Counted from the first letter of the stretch, positions 36,995 to 48,887 are shown. The stretch: DNA of 64,000 bases from Cedecea neteri NBRC 105707 = ATCC 33855 (GCF_001571265.1 NZ_BCTL01000041.1:1-64000), one strand, 5' to 3'. Notes: generated from the sequence alone by a model not told the origin. Numbers and translations: made by a program.

Positions 36995-37948
36995 GTGTTT
37001 TCTTTTTCAGCTATTCATGCCGGGTCGGCAATAACAGAAGGGCGGCAGCTGAACGCGAGCGGCTATGAGCTGATAGCTTTCGACGCCGAAAAGCTCAATG
37101 TCTTTGCCGCTGAAGTGCGTTACTGCGAGCCTCACTGGCACCCGGCGCCCGAACTTATCACTGTCCTTGCGGGGCGTTTTACCCTGGCCGTAGGCATGCA
37201 GTCTATTGAGCTGACGAAGGGCGGAATGCTCTATATTAATGCCCAGGAGGTCCACTCGCTGTGTGCGGAGGAAGAGGGCAGCACGCTGGTCACGGTGCAG
37301 TTTTCCTCGGGGCTGTTCGACGAATTACACCCGGCACCGGACATTGACTGGTGTCGTCCGAATGGCGTTACGGACAGCTCTGACAGGATCGTTCATCAGC
37401 GACTAAAAGCGCTAATTGAACACCTGATAGATGACCGCGCGCCCTTCCAGCGTATTGCTGCAATTTATTTGCTGCTGGATGCGCTGGTCACTGCAGGGAA
37501 GCCGGTGGGTCGGGTCGACAGTGCGCAGCGTGACGTGGCGATGATCAAGAAAGGGATTGAGTTTATTAACCAGCGATTTGATCAGCCCCTCAGCCTCGCC
37601 GAGGTCGCCGGCTATATCGGGGTCAGCTATTCATGGTTTTCGCGGCAGTTTAAGAAAGTGAGCCGCCACAACTTTAAAGAATACCTGACCCTGGTAAGGT
37701 TAAATAAAGCGCGCACGCTGCTCAAAGACACGCGTTCGCCCATCACCACCATTAGCTACGCCTGCGGTTTTCAGGAGCATAAGTACCTGATTGCCGCGTT
37801 TAATAAGTATTGCGGTTTAACGCCAACGGAATACCGAAAACGCTTCGTTTCCCGGCAAAACGCCATCGACAGCAGGCTGGCTCTGGGGGAGGATTGTCTC
37901 TGCCTGCCACTGAATGCGGAGCTGCTTAAGCGCCTGGAATTTCAGTAA
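36995..37948 (+). CDS. AraC-family regulator of the beta-glucoside cassette
   Basis: 317 residues. N-terminal cupin (about 40-110, HWHPAPELITVLAGRFTLAVG, EVHSLCAEEEG) binds an effector; the C-terminal AraC double HTH (about 190-290) reads LAEVAGYIGVSYSWFSRQFKKV, then ISYACGFQEHKYLIAAFNKYCGLTPTEYR. The start is GTG 36995 with ACAGGGGG about five bases upstream; ATG 36973 is in another frame. It is 24 bp after the GH3 gene and co-directional, so it likely belongs to the same operon and activates it on substrate. It converges with btuR. Confidence 0.88.
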   Translation: MFSFSAIHAGSAITEGRQLNASGYELIAFDAEKLNVFAAEVRYCEPHWHPAPELITVLAGRFTLAVGMQSIELTKGGMLYINAQEVHSLCAEEEGSTLVTVQFSSGLFDELHPAPDIDWCRPNGVTDSSDRIVHQRLKALIEHLIDDRAPFQRIAAIYLLLDALVTAGKPVGRVDSAQRDVAMIKKGIEFINQRFDQPLSLAEVAGYIGVSYSWFSRQFKKVSRHNFKEYLTLVRLNKARTLLKDTRSPITTISYACGFQEHKYLIAAFNKYCGLTPTEYRKRFVSRQNAIDSRLALGEDCLCLPLNAELLKRLEFQ

Positions 37949-38532
37949 TCAATGCCAATCTGTGCCTTCACCCCGGCGTCAAACGCATGCTTCAGCGGGC
38001 GAAGTTCGCTGACCGTGTCGGCAATGTCCAGAATCTCGCGGTGACAGCCGCGGCCGGTGATAATTACGGTTTGGTTCACCGGCCGGTGAGCCAGCGCGCT
38101 TAAGACTTCTTCCAGCGGCAGATAGTTATAGGCCACCATGTAGGTTAGTTCGTCGAGGATAACCATATCCAGCGTGGCATCTGCCAGCATCCGTTTGCCG
38201 TGCTCCCATACCGCAAGGCAGGCGGCGGTGTCCGTTTCCCGGTTCTGTGTTTCCCAGGTAAAGCCTGTCGCCATCACCTGAAATTCAACCCCGTGTGGCT
38301 CAAGCAGATTGCGCTCACCGTTCGGCCACTGACCTTTGATGAATTGAATCACGCCGACTTTTTTGCCGTGGCCTACTGCGCGGGTGGCGGTGCCAAATGC
38401 AGCGGTGGTTTTGCCTTTGCCGTTGCCGGTGAAGACGATCAAGATCCCGCGTTCCTGCTGGGCTTCAGCAATGCGTGCATCAACCTTCTCTTTTTGCCGC
38501 TGCTGTCGCTGCTGGTAACGATCCTCACTCAT
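37942..38532 (-). CDS. btuR: Corrinoid adenosyltransferase
   Basis: Transfers the adenosyl group of ATP to cob(I)alamin to make adenosylcobalamin. CobA/CobO family, 196 residues as in E. coli; P-loop GNGKGKTTAAFG, DELTYMV and ITGRGCHREI visible. ATGA overlap with the yciK stop. Its 3' end overlaps the AraC gene end by seven bases (convergent). Confidence 0.96.
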   Translation of the reverse strand: MSEDRYQQRQQRQKEKVDARIAEAQQERGILIVFTGNGKGKTTAAFGTATRAVGHGKKVGVIQFIKGQWPNGERNLLEPHGVEFQVMATGFTWETQNRETDTAACLAVWEHGKRMLADATLDMVILDELTYMVAYNYLPLEEVLSALAHRPVNQTVIITGRGCHREILDIADTVSELRPLKHAFDAGVKAQIGIDY

Positions 38533-39290
38533 TCTGAAATCCCCGGTTTGCGGTTAGGCTGAGCGTCAAAACTCATGCCGGTCTTACGGCGGCTGTCGTC
38601 GCCCATCAGCCAGAGATACAGCGGCATTAAATCCCGGGGCGTTTTCAGTTTGGCCGGATCTTCCGTAGGGAAGGCGCTGGCGCGCATCGCTGTGCGGGTG
38701 CCGCCTGGGTTGATGCAGTTCACGCGCAGGTTGTGCTGCTTATATTCCTCAGCCAGCACCTGCATCATGCCTTCGGTGGCAAACTTCGATGCGGCATAAG
38801 CTCCCCAGCCGGCGCGACCCTGGCGGCCAACGCTGGAAGTGGTGAAGACCAGAGAGCCTGATTCGGATTTGAGTAATAAAGGAAGCAAAGCCTGAGTCAG
38901 GAAAAAGGTGGCGTTAACGTTCACCTGCATGACGGCCTGCCAGGTGTCTGGATCCTGTTCATCCATAGGCCTGACATCACCAAGGATCCCGGCATTGTGC
39001 AGAACGCCATCCAGGCGAGGAACCAGCGTGGCGAGCTTGTTTGCCAGCGCATGGCACTCTGCCGATGTGGCGGTCGCCAGATCCAGCGTGAACCAGTGTG
39101 CAGGTAGCAAACCGTGAGACTGGATTTCACCGGCGACGGCGCGAAGCTTTTGTTCATTGCGCCCCAGTAAAATCACCGAAGCACCAAACCTGGCATAGGT
39201 GAGTGCGGCGACCCGGCCGATGCCATCGCTGGCACCGGTCACTAAAATAATACGATTTTTCAGTAAATTATCTTGCGGCTGATAGTGCAC
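38529..39290 (-). CDS. yciK: Short-chain dehydrogenase YciK
   Basis: 253-residue SDR oxidoreductase with the NAD(P) motif TGASDGIG, the NNAG-like HNAG, catalytic Ser (TTSSVG) and YAASK. The start is GTG 39290: GAGGAG is seven bases upstream, and it matches the E. coli N-terminus (HYQPxDLL). The longer reading from 39323 is rejected. The substrate is not known. It overlaps btuR by ATGA, as in E. coli, which may mean a coupled cobalamin-related role. Confidence 0.93.
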   Translation of the reverse strand: MHYQPQDNLLKNRIILVTGASDGIGRVAALTYARFGASVILLGRNEQKLRAVAGEIQSHGLLPAHWFTLDLATATSAECHALANKLATLVPRLDGVLHNAGILGDVRPMDEQDPDTWQAVMQVNVNATFFLTQALLPLLLKSESGSLVFTTSSVGRQGRAGWGAYAASKFATEGMMQVLAEEYKQHNLRVNCINPGGTRTAMRASAFPTEDPAKLKTPRDLMPLYLWLMGDDSRRKTGMSFDAQPNRKPGISE

Positions 39291-39547
39291 GGTTTTACTC
39301 CTCGCGTGATGCAATATGCTCACGTCTTATTTCTCATTAGGTTAGCTGGCTTTATGCCTTAAAGACGGGCGTATTTCAATCAGTCAGCCGGAGACAATGC
39401 GAAGGATTAACATTTTGCAAAAATTTCCCCGAACCAAACTCTTTAAAGAAGCACTGTTGCAGCCTTTATAGTTACTTACAGACGAACGTGTACCCGCTCG
39501 GGTACACTGGCAAACATTAACAATGCTGAGTGATAAAGGCGGTAAAT

Positions 39548-40597
39548 GTGGATCTGATTGCTGACTATGGACTTTTTTTGGCTAAAGCGGTGACCATTGT
39601 GGTGGCAATTGGTGCCATTGCCCTCATCCTGGTGAACGTTGCGCAACGCAAGAAACAGGGCCGGGGTGAACTCAGGCTGACAAATCTGAGCGAGCAGTAT
39701 CAGGATGTGCAGCAGGAGATGCAGGTCGCTATGCTTGACCCGCATCAGCAGAAGCTGTGGCTTAAAGAAGAAAAGAAAAAACTTAAGCTGGAGGCTAAGC
39801 AGGCCAAAGCTCGGGCCAAACGCGGCGAGAAAGCCAGTTCGGGCAAGCCGACGCTTTATGTCCTCGATTTTAAAGGCAGCATGGATGCCCACGAAGTCAG
39901 CTCGCTCCGTGAAGAAATCACCGCCGTATTATCGGTGGTTAAACCAAAGGATGAAGTTTTGCTGCGTCTGGAAAGCCCTGGCGGCGTGGTTCATGGCTAC
40001 GGGCTGGCGGCATCACAGCTCCAGCGCTTCCGGGAAAAGGCAGTGCCTTTAACCATTGCGGTAGATAAAGTGGCGGCCAGCGGCGGCTATATGATGGCGT
40101 GTGTGGCTCAGCGTATTGTGGCCGCGCCATTTTCCATCATCGGTTCAATTGGCGTTGTCGCGCAAATCCCTAACTTCCATCGCCTGCTGAAGCGTAATGA
40201 CATTGACGTTGAGCTGCACACCGCAGGGCAGTACAAGCGAACGCTAACCCTGCTGGGTGAAAACACCGAACAGGGGCGTGAGAAGTTCAGGGAAGACCTC
40301 AACGAAACGCATCATCTGTTCAAGCAGTTTGTCAGCAGTATGCGTCCGGGCCTTGATATTGAAGCGGTGGCGACGGGCGAACACTGGTACGGCACACAGG
40401 CGAAGGAAAAGGGGCTGGTGGACGAGGTGTCGACCAGCGACGATCTGCTGCTGGGCATGATGAAGGATTTTGACGCTATTAATGTACGTTATCTGCAGCG
40501 TAAAAAAGTAATGGATCGCTTCACCGGTAGCGCGGCGAACAGCCTCGATCGCCTGCTGCTGCGCTGGTGGCAGCGAGGTGAAAAGCCGCTGCTCTAA
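39548..40597 (+). CDS. sohB: Inner-membrane peptidase SohB
   Basis: S49-family (SppA-like) serine protease anchored by one N-terminal helix. 349 residues. A charged Lys-rich linker precedes the protease domain; nucleophile Ser in KVAASGGYMMACV and general-base Lys in AGQYKRTLTLLGENTE. It is a multicopy suppressor of htrA in E. coli. The start is GTG 39548 with AAGG eight bases before, giving the E. coli length; the ORF could extend to 39530 but lacks support. Confidence 0.95.
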   Translation: MDLIADYGLFLAKAVTIVVAIGAIALILVNVAQRKKQGRGELRLTNLSEQYQDVQQEMQVAMLDPHQQKLWLKEEKKKLKLEAKQAKARAKRGEKASSGKPTLYVLDFKGSMDAHEVSSLREEITAVLSVVKPKDEVLLRLESPGGVVHGYGLAASQLQRFREKAVPLTIAVDKVAASGGYMMACVAQRIVAAPFSIIGSIGVVAQIPNFHRLLKRNDIDVELHTAGQYKRTLTLLGENTEQGREKFREDLNETHHLFKQFVSSMRPGLDIEAVATGEHWYGTQAKEKGLVDEVSTSDDLLLGMMKDFDAINVRYLQRKKVMDRFTGSAANSLDRLLLRWWQRGEKPLL

Positions 40598-40616
40598 AGC
40601 AATTCTTTACTAAAAC

Positions 40617-40647
40617 AAAAAAGCGAGGCGTTCAAGCCTCGCTTTTC
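40617..40647. terminator. Bidirectional terminator sohB / yciN
   Basis: AAAAAAGCGAGGC-N6-GCCTCGCTTTT between convergent genes. Confidence 0.92.
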
Positions 40648-40649
40648 AT

Positions 40650-40901
40650 TTAGCCCTGCAGCGAATATTTTTCTGACAAGACGTGGGCCAGGTGTTTAAA
40701 CATATTAAACACTGCCGTGCTCTTCGGGGTCGGCAAACCCTGCTCGTCCAGGAAGTATTCCCCACTAAAGACCAGCACGCCGTTTTTCTGTTCCACGCCT
40801 GTGGCTTCCATCCCGTGCAGGAAATCCTCATGTTCACGAATGATTTTGTTCGCCTCGACGAGGAGGGATTCGCGGTCAATAGGCTGAGTTGTCTCTTGCA
40901 T
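40650..40901 (-). CDS. yciN: YciN (DUF2498)
   Basis: 83 residues, close to E. coli YciN along the whole length ([38 protein letters not shown]). Small cytoplasmic helical protein of unknown function, conserved only in enterics. A GGAGAA Shine-Dalgarno precedes the start. It is divergent from topA. Confidence 0.93.
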   Translation of the reverse strand: MQETTQPIDRESLLVEANKIIREHEDFLHGMEATGVEQKNGVLVFSGEYFLDEQGLPTPKSTAVFNMFKHLAHVLSEKYSLQG

Positions 40902-41301
40902 GATGTTCTCCTTAAAAAACTGGCGCTAGTTTACGTCCGCTTGAGGGAAAAGGGCAAATTTTCCCTGTAAACCCTGTGGCCTTAAAAAAGTTAACCGTGC
41001 TGGCGGGATCGGGTATTGCATGCTAATAAAGTTGCGTAACATATTTTATCAGGTAGAGTGTGACGCTTTCGCAAATCTGGCAACAGAATTGCTTGACATT
41101 CGACCAAACTTCCGTCGTGCTATGCCACTTGCTCGAGACTTTTGGCCGGTAATACCCGATGAGTGAGCCGAGGGTATTGCAGGTTATTGAAAAAAAGAGT
41201 TGATCTCCTTCTACGCTGCCGCAATATAAAAAAGCGCGTCGCCAGTGGAAGGTGAAAATTTGCGACGTATTCCTGGAAGAATTAAATAGGTAAAGGTGAA
41301 A
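40902..41301. other. Intergenic yciN-topA, 400 bp
   Basis: Upstream region of topA, which in E. coli holds several supercoiling- and heat-responsive promoters. Seen here: a TTGACA at 41093-41098 (its -10 partner is unclear), the inverted repeat AATACCC / GGGTATT (41151-41178), and a TAAAGGTG Shine-Dalgarno before ATG 41302. No gene is seen. Confidence 0.5.
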
Positions 41302-43899
41302 ATGGGTAAAGCTCTCGTTATCGTTGAGTCCCCGGCAAAAGCCAAAACGATCAACAAATATCTCGGAAATGACTACGTGGTGAAGTCCAGCGTCGGTCAC
41401 ATCCGTGATTTGCCGACCAGTGGATCAACCACCAAGAAGAGCGCTGACTCTGCCGCCGCCAAAGGGACCAAAAAGGTCAAAAAGGATGAACGCGGAGCGC
41501 TCGTCAACCGTATGGGTGTCGATCCCTGGCATAACTGGGATGCTCATTACGAAGTGCTGCCGGGCAAGGAGAAAGTGGTCTCCGAGCTGAAATCACTGGC
41601 AGAAAAAGCAGACCACATCTATCTCGCAACCGACCTTGACCGCGAAGGGGAAGCCATTGCCTGGCACCTGCGGGAAGTTATCGGTGGCGACGACACCCGC
41701 TATAGCCGCGTGGTGTTTAACGAAATCACTAAGAATGCGATTCGTCAGGCTTTTGAAAAGCCGGGTGAACTGAATATTGACCGTGTGAACGCCCAGCAGG
41801 CGCGTCGCTTTATGGACCGCGTTGTGGGTTACATGGTGTCTCCACTGCTGTGGAAAAAGATTGCGCGTGGCCTGTCAGCAGGGCGTGTGCAGTCAGTAGC
41901 GGTTCGCCTGGTTGTCGAGCGTGAGCGCGAAATCAAAGCGTTCGTGCCGGAAGAGTACTGGGAAATCGACGCTAACCTGTCGACGCCGAAGGGCGATGCA
42001 CTGCCGGTGCAGGTGAGCCATCATAAAGACAAGCCTTTCCGACCGGTTAACCGCGAGCAAACTATGGCGGCGGTTAGCCTGCTAGAAAAAGCTCGCTACA
42101 CCGTTCTGGATCGTGAAGACAAGCCAACCAGCAGTAAGCCTGGTGCGCCGTTCATCACCTCCACGCTACAGCAGGCCGCCAGTACGCGTCTTGGCTTCGG
42201 CGTGAAGAAAACCATGATGATGGCACAGCGTCTTTACGAAGCGGGCCACATTACTTACATGCGTACTGACTCCACTAACCTGAGTCAGGATGCGGTGAGC
42301 ATGGTGCGCGGCTATATCGAAGAGAACTTCGGTAAGAAATATCTGCCTGCTGATGCCAATCAATACGCCAGTAAGGACAACTCTCAGGAGGCGCACGAAG
42401 CGATTCGTCCTTCTGATGTATCCGTGCAGGCCGAGTCGTTGAAAGACATGGAAGCGGATGCCCAGAAGCTTTATCAGCTGATCTGGCGCCAGTTCGTGGC
42501 CTGCCAGATGACGCCTGCGAAATACGACTCCACCACGCTGACGGTGGAAGCCGGCGAGTACCGCCTGAAGGCGCGTGGACGCACATTGCGCTTTGACGGC
42601 TGGACGAAGGTGATGCCTGCCCTGCGTAAGGGCGATGAAGATCGTACCTTGCCGGCGGTGAATCCAGGTGAGGAGCTGACGCTGGTTGAGCTGCTTCCGG
42701 CCCAGCACTTTACCAAGCCGCCTGCGCGTTTCAGCGAAGCATCGTTGGTGAAAGAGCTGGAAAAACGCGGCATTGGTCGTCCATCTACCTACGCTTCCAT
42801 CATCTCTACCATTCAGGACCGTGGTTACGTGCGCGTCGAGAACCGCCGTTTCTACGCTGAAAAAATGGGTGAGATTGTTACCGATCGTCTGGAAGAGAAC
42901 TTCCGCGAGCTGATGAACTACGACTTCACGGCGCAGATGGAAAACAGCCTTGATCAGGTGGCCAATAACCAGGCCGAGTGGAAAGGCGTGCTTGACAACT
43001 TCTTCACTGATTTTAGCGGCCAGCTTGAGAAAGCGGAGCAGGATCCGGAAGAAGGCGGTATGCGCCCGAACCAGATGGTCCTGACCAGCATCGACTGCCC
43101 AACCTGCGGCCGTAAAATGGGGATTCGTACTGCGAGTACCGGCGTGTTCCTCGGCTGTTCTGGCTATGCGTTACCGCCGAAAGAGCGCTGCAAAACCACC
43201 ATCAACCTGGTGCCGGAGAACGAAGTTCTTAACGTGCTGGAAGGTGATGATGCGGAAACCAATGCTCTGCGCGCCAAGCGCCGCTGCCAGAAGTGCGGCA
43301 CGGCAATGGACAGCTACCTTATCGATCCGAAGCGTAAGCTGCACGTTTGTGGTAACAACCCGACGTGTGACGGCTACGAAATCGAAGAGGGTGAGTTCCG
43401 TATCAAAGGTTATGACGGCCCGATCGTTGAGTGCGAGAAGTGTGGCTCTGAAATGCACCTGAGAATGGGGCGTTTTGGCAAGTACATGGCCTGTACCAAC
43501 GAAGAGTGTAAAAATACCCGTAAGATCCTGCGTAACGGCGAAGTCGCTCCGCCGAAGGAAGATCCGGTGCCGTTGCCTGAGCTGCCTTGCGAGAAATCGG
43601 ACGCCTATTTCGTGCTGCGTGATGGTGCGGCTGGGGTCTTCCTGGCGGCTAACACCTTCCCGAAATCTCGTGAAACGCGTGCCCCGCTGGTTGAGGAGCT
43701 GCATCGCTTCCGCGATCGTTTGCCGGAAAAACTGCGTTACCTGGCCGACGCTCCTCAGGAAGATCCTGAAGGGAATAAAGCTTTCGTACGCTTTAGCCGT
43801 AAAACGAAGCAGCAGTATGTCGCTTCTGAGAAAGAAGGCAAAGCGACCGGTTGGTCCGCTTTCTTCGTCGACGGTAAGTGGGTCGTTGGCAAGAAATAA
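41302..43899 (+). CDS. topA: DNA topoisomerase I
   Basis: Type IA topoisomerase that relaxes negative supercoils. 865 residues from ATG 41302; the upstream in-frame start at 41296 adds two residues and is rejected by alignment. Toprim domain [21 protein letters not shown] with the acidic [13 protein letters not shown]; catalytic Tyr in [13 protein letters not shown] (Y319 of E. coli). C-terminal Zn ribbons are present: [17 protein letters not shown] and CEKCGSEMH. The Ser/Thr/Lys insert near residue 50-60 differs from E. coli, as is usual. Confidence 0.98.
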   Translation: MGKALVIVESPAKAKTINKYLGNDYVVKSSVGHIRDLPTSGSTTKKSADSAAAKGTKKVKKDERGALVNRMGVDPWHNWDAHYEVLPGKEKVVSELKSLAEKADHIYLATDLDREGEAIAWHLREVIGGDDTRYSRVVFNEITKNAIRQAFEKPGELNIDRVNAQQARRFMDRVVGYMVSPLLWKKIARGLSAGRVQSVAVRLVVEREREIKAFVPEEYWEIDANLSTPKGDALPVQVSHHKDKPFRPVNREQTMAAVSLLEKARYTVLDREDKPTSSKPGAPFITSTLQQAASTRLGFGVKKTMMMAQRLYEAGHITYMRTDSTNLSQDAVSMVRGYIEENFGKKYLPADANQYASKDNSQEAHEAIRPSDVSVQAESLKDMEADAQKLYQLIWRQFVACQMTPAKYDSTTLTVEAGEYRLKARGRTLRFDGWTKVMPALRKGDEDRTLPAVNPGEELTLVELLPAQHFTKPPARFSEASLVKELEKRGIGRPSTYASIISTIQDRGYVRVENRRFYAEKMGEIVTDRLEENFRELMNYDFTAQMENSLDQVANNQAEWKGVLDNFFTDFSGQLEKAEQDPEEGGMRPNQMVLTSIDCPTCGRKMGIRTASTGVFLGCSGYALPPKERCKTTINLVPENEVLNVLEGDDAETNALRAKRRCQKCGTAMDSYLIDPKRKLHVCGNNPTCDGYEIEEGEFRIKGYDGPIVECEKCGSEMHLRMGRFGKYMACTNEECKNTRKILRNGEVAPPKEDPVPLPELPCEKSDAYFVLRDGAAGVFLAANTFPKSRETRAPLVEELHRFRDRLPEKLRYLADAPQEDPEGNKAFVRFSRKTKQQYVASEKEGKATGWSAFFVDGKWVVGKK

Positions 43900-43916
43900 T
43901 TCTGCCTGAACCTGAG

Positions 43917-43944
43917 AAAACCGGAGCCTGCCTCCGGTTTTTTT
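43917..43944 (+). terminator. topA terminator
   Basis: CCGGAG-N5-CTCCGG and seven T. Confidence 0.92.
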
Positions 43945-44094
43945 ATGGCGCTTTATATAACTTGTTTATTATCTTTTTATCCCATCTATACAAAGTAGCT
44001 ATAACTGATATAGTGAGTAAAGCAATGTCAATTTTCGTTTTTTCTGCGTCTTAACCCCGCCCATTGCGCCGGGGCCTTTGACCCTGGACGGTAA

Positions 44095-45072
<978 letters not shown>

Positions 45073-45404
45073 TTCCCCAGGGTATCTTCGGCGCATCCGG
45101 AGATACCCACTCCATTATTAAACAAGAATTAAACGCATTTCTTCATCTATTCCCATTCCTGCCTAATAAGCCACATCATGACAATGGTTATTCTGTCGCA
45201 ATTAAGAGACACAGCTAGTAAATAATTGATGGTTGCGCAAATCTGGCGTTTCGATTATTTATTTCAGGTCAAAAGATTAAATCTTTTCTCCCGGTTATTG
45301 CGCAATTTTTCTGGCTTTTGAGCTAGAGTTTCTTTAGGATTAATCCCAACTGGCGATTAGTTATACCGATTGTTTGGAATGTTACGATAAGTGGTGTCGA
45401 TTGT
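45073..45404. other. Intergenic cysB-ymiA, 332 bp
   Basis: Contains the cysB hairpin and the ymiA promoter region. Two TTGCGCAA palindromes (45233-45240, 45298-45305) flank a perfect palindrome AAAAGATT-A-AATCTTTT (45271-45287). The arrangement looks regulatory, but no known factor is recognised. Confidence 0.45.
45080..45108 (+). terminator. Hairpin after cysB
   Basis: Stem GGGTATCTtCGG / CCGGAGATACCC with a 5-base loop, one T-G pair. No T run follows, so termination strength is uncertain. Confidence 0.45.
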
Positions 45405-45545
45405 ATGAGGCTAGCAATGTCATCAGGAAGTGAGGAACCGCAACAGGATCCGGCCCTGAAACGCAAGGCATGGATTGCGGTGTTTTTGGTGTCAGCCTTG
45501 TTCTGGCTGGTTGTGGCGCTGGTTGCCTGGCATTTTTGGGGGTAG
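45405..45545 (+). CDS. ymiA: Small membrane protein YmiA
   Basis: 46 residues, one C-terminal membrane helix (AWIAVFLVSALFWLVVALVAW) after a polar, Arg/Lys-containing start (MRLAMSSGSEEPQQ). Matches the E. coli small protein YmiA in length and pattern. ATG 45405 is used; ATG 45417 is also possible. The stop is 2 bp before yciX. The function is unknown. Confidence 0.8.
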   Translation: MRLAMSSGSEEPQQDPALKRKAWIAVFLVSALFWLVVALVAWHFWG

Positions 45546-45547
45546 CT

Positions 45548-45718
45548 ATGTCTACTCGGGATAGGGTTCCTGCACCCAAGGTCGTGGCCCGCACGAGCGG
45601 TAAACCGCGAAAAGAAGTTAAAAAAGAGGAAAACACATCATCTGAAGGTTGGGCGCTGACGAAACAGCAGCAGGCCTTTATTGATTTATTTTCCGAAGAC
45701 GACAGTAAAAAACAATAA
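45548..45718 (+). CDS. yciX: Small protein YciX
   Basis: 56 residues, hydrophilic: Arg/Lys-rich start (STRDRVPAPKVVARTSGKPRKE), then WALTKQQQAFIDLFSEDD. GGGGG five bases before ATG 45548 supports this start rather than the longer frame from 45470, which overlaps ymiA. Position and length fit E. coli yciX. The function is unknown. Confidence 0.7.
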   Translation: MSTRDRVPAPKVVARTSGKPRKEVKKEENTSSEGWALTKQQQAFIDLFSEDDSKKQ

Positions 45719-45876
45719 AACCGTTATTGAATCGTTTATTTTTCTCTGCGGATGACAAATGCTTTTTATTTACCGCAGAGCAACACTCTATTCACTAATA
45801 ATTACACACAGCAATACTTTCTGGTGACTGCTTAATTACGCAGTCTGATTGCATACTGTAACATTGAGCTAACCTT

Positions 45877-45975
45877 ATGAATAATCATAGCGCCGTGAAA
45901 TACTGGTCCTGGCTGGGTGCCTTTACGCTGTCAGCCCTGTTCTGGGTAGAAATGTTCCGCACCCTCGTTAATTAA
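45877..45975 (+). CDS. ymiC: Small membrane protein YmiC
   Basis: 32 residues: MNNHSAVKYWSWLGAF then a hydrophobic helix ending MFRTLVN. It resembles E. coli YmiC, found between yciX and acnA, and its helix resembles that of YmiA (SALFW in both). The function is unknown. Confidence 0.7.
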   Translation: MNNHSAVKYWSWLGAFTLSALFWVEMFRTLVN

Positions 45976-46205
45976 TCATGGTAGCGAGCGACCAGCTGCC
46001 GCCGTTGTGTCGCATGCAAGACTCCTCTCTTCTTTAGAACTCGCCCCGGCCGATCCCGGGGCGTTTGTTTATTCAGGATTTATTCCCTTCACCTCATTTA
46101 TCAATTCGGGTTGTTATCAAATCGTTACGGCAGGTTTGTGTTATCTTTAATGGTGACCCTGCGAATAATCAGGGCACTCGCTATCCCTGTCATAAAGGAG
46201 GAGCT

Positions 46206-48881
46206 ATGTCGTTAACCCTACGCGAAGCCAGTAAGGACACTCTACGGGCGCTAAATAAAACCTGGCACTACTACAGCCTGCCGCTGGCCTCAAAAGAGCT
46301 GGGGGATATCAGCCGGTTACCTAAGTCGCTAAAAGTTTTACTGGAGAACCTGCTGCGCTGGCAGGATGAAGACTCCGTCACCCGCGAAGATATCCATGCC
46401 CTGGCCGGTTGGCTGAAACAGGCTCATGCCGACCGCGAAATTGCCTATCGCCCTGCCAGGGTACTGATGCAGGACTTCACCGGCGTACCGGCAGTGGTGG
46501 ATCTTGCCGCGATGCGTGAGGCGGTCAAGCGTCTCGGCGGTGATGTGGCCAAAGTTAACCCGCTTTCCCCGGTCGATCTGGTGATTGACCACTCCGTGAC
46601 CGTAGACCATTTCGGTGACAATGATGCCTTCGAGGAAAACGTCCGGCTTGAGATGGAGCGTAACCACGAGCGCTATGTCTTTTTACGCTGGGGACAGCAG
46701 GCATTTAGCCGCTTCAGCGTTGTTCCGCCGGGCACCGGCATTTGCCACCAGGTCAACCTTGAGTACCTGGGCAAAGCCGTCTGGAGCGAAGAACAGAACG
46801 GCGAGCTGGTCGCTTACCCTGACACGCTGGTGGGCACCGACTCGCATACCACGATGATTAACGGTCTGGGGGTACTTGGCTGGGGGGTAGGCGGTATCGA
46901 AGCCGAAGCCGCAATGCTTGGCCAGCCGGTATCCATGCTGATCCCCGATGTTGTCGGCTTTAAGCTTGACGGCAAACTGCGCGAAGGGATCACCGCCACT
47001 GACCTTGTGCTGACCGTCACCCAGATGCTGCGTAAACACGGCGTGGTGGGCAAGTTTGTTGAGTTCTACGGCGACGGGCTCGATTCGCTACCGCTCGCCG
47101 ACCGGGCAACAATCGCCAACATGTCTCCTGAATACGGTGCAACCTGCGGCTTCTTCCCGATTGACGGCGTAACGCTGGAGTATATGCGCCTCAGCGGGCG
47201 CAGCGAAGAGCAGGTGGCTCTGGTTGAGGCCTACGCTAAGGCGCAGGGCATGTGGCGTAATACCGGGGATGAACCGGTGTTCACCAGCACGCTCTCTTTG
47301 AACATGAACGATGTAGAGGCAAGCCTGGCCGGGCCAAAACGTCCGCAGGATCGTGTCCCGCTTGGCGGTGTACCGAAAGCATTTGCCGCCAGCAACGAGC
47401 TTGAAGTCAACGCTTCCCACAAAGACCGAAATCCGGTGAGCTATACGCTTGCAGACCGTGAGCATCAACTGCCGGATGGCGCAGTCGTGATTGCGGCAAT
47501 TACCTCCTGTACCAACACTTCAAACCCTAGCGTGCTGATGGCGGCAGGGTTGCTGGCTAAGAAGGCCGCAAGCCTGGGGCTGAAGCCAAAGCCCTGGGTG
47601 AAAGCGTCGCTTGCGCCGGGATCTAAGGTGGTCTCGGATTATCTGGCGAAAGCCAAATTAACCCCATACCTTGATGAGCTGGGCTTCAACCTGGTGGGCT
47701 ACGGCTGTACTACCTGTATCGGTAACTCGGGCCCGTTGCCCGATCCTATCGAACAGGCGATTAAAAAAGGCGATCTCACGGTGGGCGCTGTGCTTTCCGG
47801 GAACCGTAACTTTGAAGGTCGTATTCACCCGCTGGTGAAAACTAACTGGCTGGCATCTCCGCCGCTTGTCGTGGCCTATGCGCTGGCCGGGAACATGAAC
47901 ATCGACCTGACTAAAGAGCCCTTGGGGCAGGATAAAAATGGCGCTGACGTCTACCTGAAAGACATCTGGCCGGGCAGCCAGGAAATTGCTGCCGCCGTGG
48001 CGCAGGTGACCACCGATATGTTCCGCAAAGAGTACGCGGAGGTATTTGAAGGCACAGAAGAGTGGCGCAACATTGAAGTGGAGCGGTCGGCCACCTACGG
48101 CTGGCAGGATGATTCAACCTATATCCGGCTGTCGCCGTTCTTTGACGAGATGGGCGCTGAGCCAAAGCCCGTGGAAGATATTCACGGGGCTAACGTGCTG
48201 GCGATGCTGGGGGATTCTGTCACCACCGACCATATTTCCCCAGCGGGGAGCATTAAACCTGACAGCCCGGCAGGGCGTTACTTGCAAGGGCATGGCGTAG
48301 AGCGCAGGGATTTTAACTCCTACGGTTCGCGCCGTGGTAACCACGAAGTGATGATGCGCGGGACGTTTGCCAACATTCGTATTCGTAACGAGATGGTGCC
48401 GGGCGTCGAAGGTGGCATGACTCGACTTCTGCCTGGAGAAGAAGTCTTGTCTATCTATGACGCCGCAATGCGTTACAAGGAGCGGGGCATACCCTTGGCG
48501 GTGATCGCCGGGAAAGAGTATGGCTCCGGCTCAAGCCGTGACTGGGCGGCGAAAGGTCCTCGTTTGCTGGGCGTGCGGGTGGTCATCGCCGAATCGTTTG
48601 AGCGAATCCACCGCTCGAACCTTATCGGCATGGGCATTTTGCCGCTGGAGTTCCCGCAGGGCGTCACGCGAAAAACGCTGGGCTTAACGGGGGAGGAAAA
48701 GCTGGATATCAGCGGGCTTAATCAGCTCAAACCGGGCGCTGTGGTGCCGGTAACGCTGACATTCACCGACGGGCGTAAGCAGGTGGTTGACTGCCGCTGC
48801 CGTATTGATACCGGCAATGAACTGACCTATTTCCGTAATGACGGCATCCTGCATTATGTGATCAGGAATATGCTGAAGTAA
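46206..48881 (+). CDS. acnA: Aconitate hydratase A
   Basis: Stress-responsive aconitase of the TCA cycle, [4Fe-4S] enzyme interconverting citrate and isocitrate; the apo-form binds mRNA. 891 residues from ATG 46206, which has AAGGAGGAGCT directly upstream; the frame extends to 46065 but has no support there. Cluster cysteines in [12 protein letters not shown] and [11 protein letters not shown]-terminal swivel domain [18 protein letters not shown]. coli acnA is induced by SoxRS and RpoS; I did not identify a soxbox. Confidence 0.98.
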   Translation: MSLTLREASKDTLRALNKTWHYYSLPLASKELGDISRLPKSLKVLLENLLRWQDEDSVTREDIHALAGWLKQAHADREIAYRPARVLMQDFTGVPAVVDLAAMREAVKRLGGDVAKVNPLSPVDLVIDHSVTVDHFGDNDAFEENVRLEMERNHERYVFLRWGQQAFSRFSVVPPGTGICHQVNLEYLGKAVWSEEQNGELVAYPDTLVGTDSHTTMINGLGVLGWGVGGIEAEAAMLGQPVSMLIPDVVGFKLDGKLREGITATDLVLTVTQMLRKHGVVGKFVEFYGDGLDSLPLADRATIANMSPEYGATCGFFPIDGVTLEYMRLSGRSEEQVALVEAYAKAQGMWRNTGDEPVFTSTLSLNMNDVEASLAGPKRPQDRVPLGGVPKAFAASNELEVNASHKDRNPVSYTLADREHQLPDGAVVIAAITSCTNTSNPSVLMAAGLLAKKAASLGLKPKPWVKASLAPGSKVVSDYLAKAKLTPYLDELGFNLVGYGCTTCIGNSGPLPDPIEQAIKKGDLTVGAVLSGNRNFEGRIHPLVKTNWLASPPLVVAYALAGNMNIDLTKEPLGQDKNGADVYLKDIWPGSQEIAAAVAQVTTDMFRKEYAEVFEGTEEWRNIEVERSATYGWQDDSTYIRLSPFFDEMGAEPKPVEDIHGANVLAMLGDSVTTDHISPAGSIKPDSPAGRYLQGHGVERRDFNSYGSRRGNHEVMMRGTFANIRIRNEMVPGVEGGMTRLLPGEEVLSIYDAAMRYKERGIPLAVIAGKEYGSGSSRDWAAKGPRLLGVRVVIAESFERIHRSNLIGMGILPLEFPQGVTRKTLGLTGEEKLDISGLNQLKPGAVVPVTLTFTDGRKQVVDCRCRIDTGNELTYFRNDGILHYVIRNMLK

Positions 48882-48887
48882 GAAACG

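Noticed and set aside
46065-46205. 47-residue N-terminal extension of acnA
   Set aside because: The strong AAGGAGGAGCT and the E. coli N-terminus place the start at 46206.
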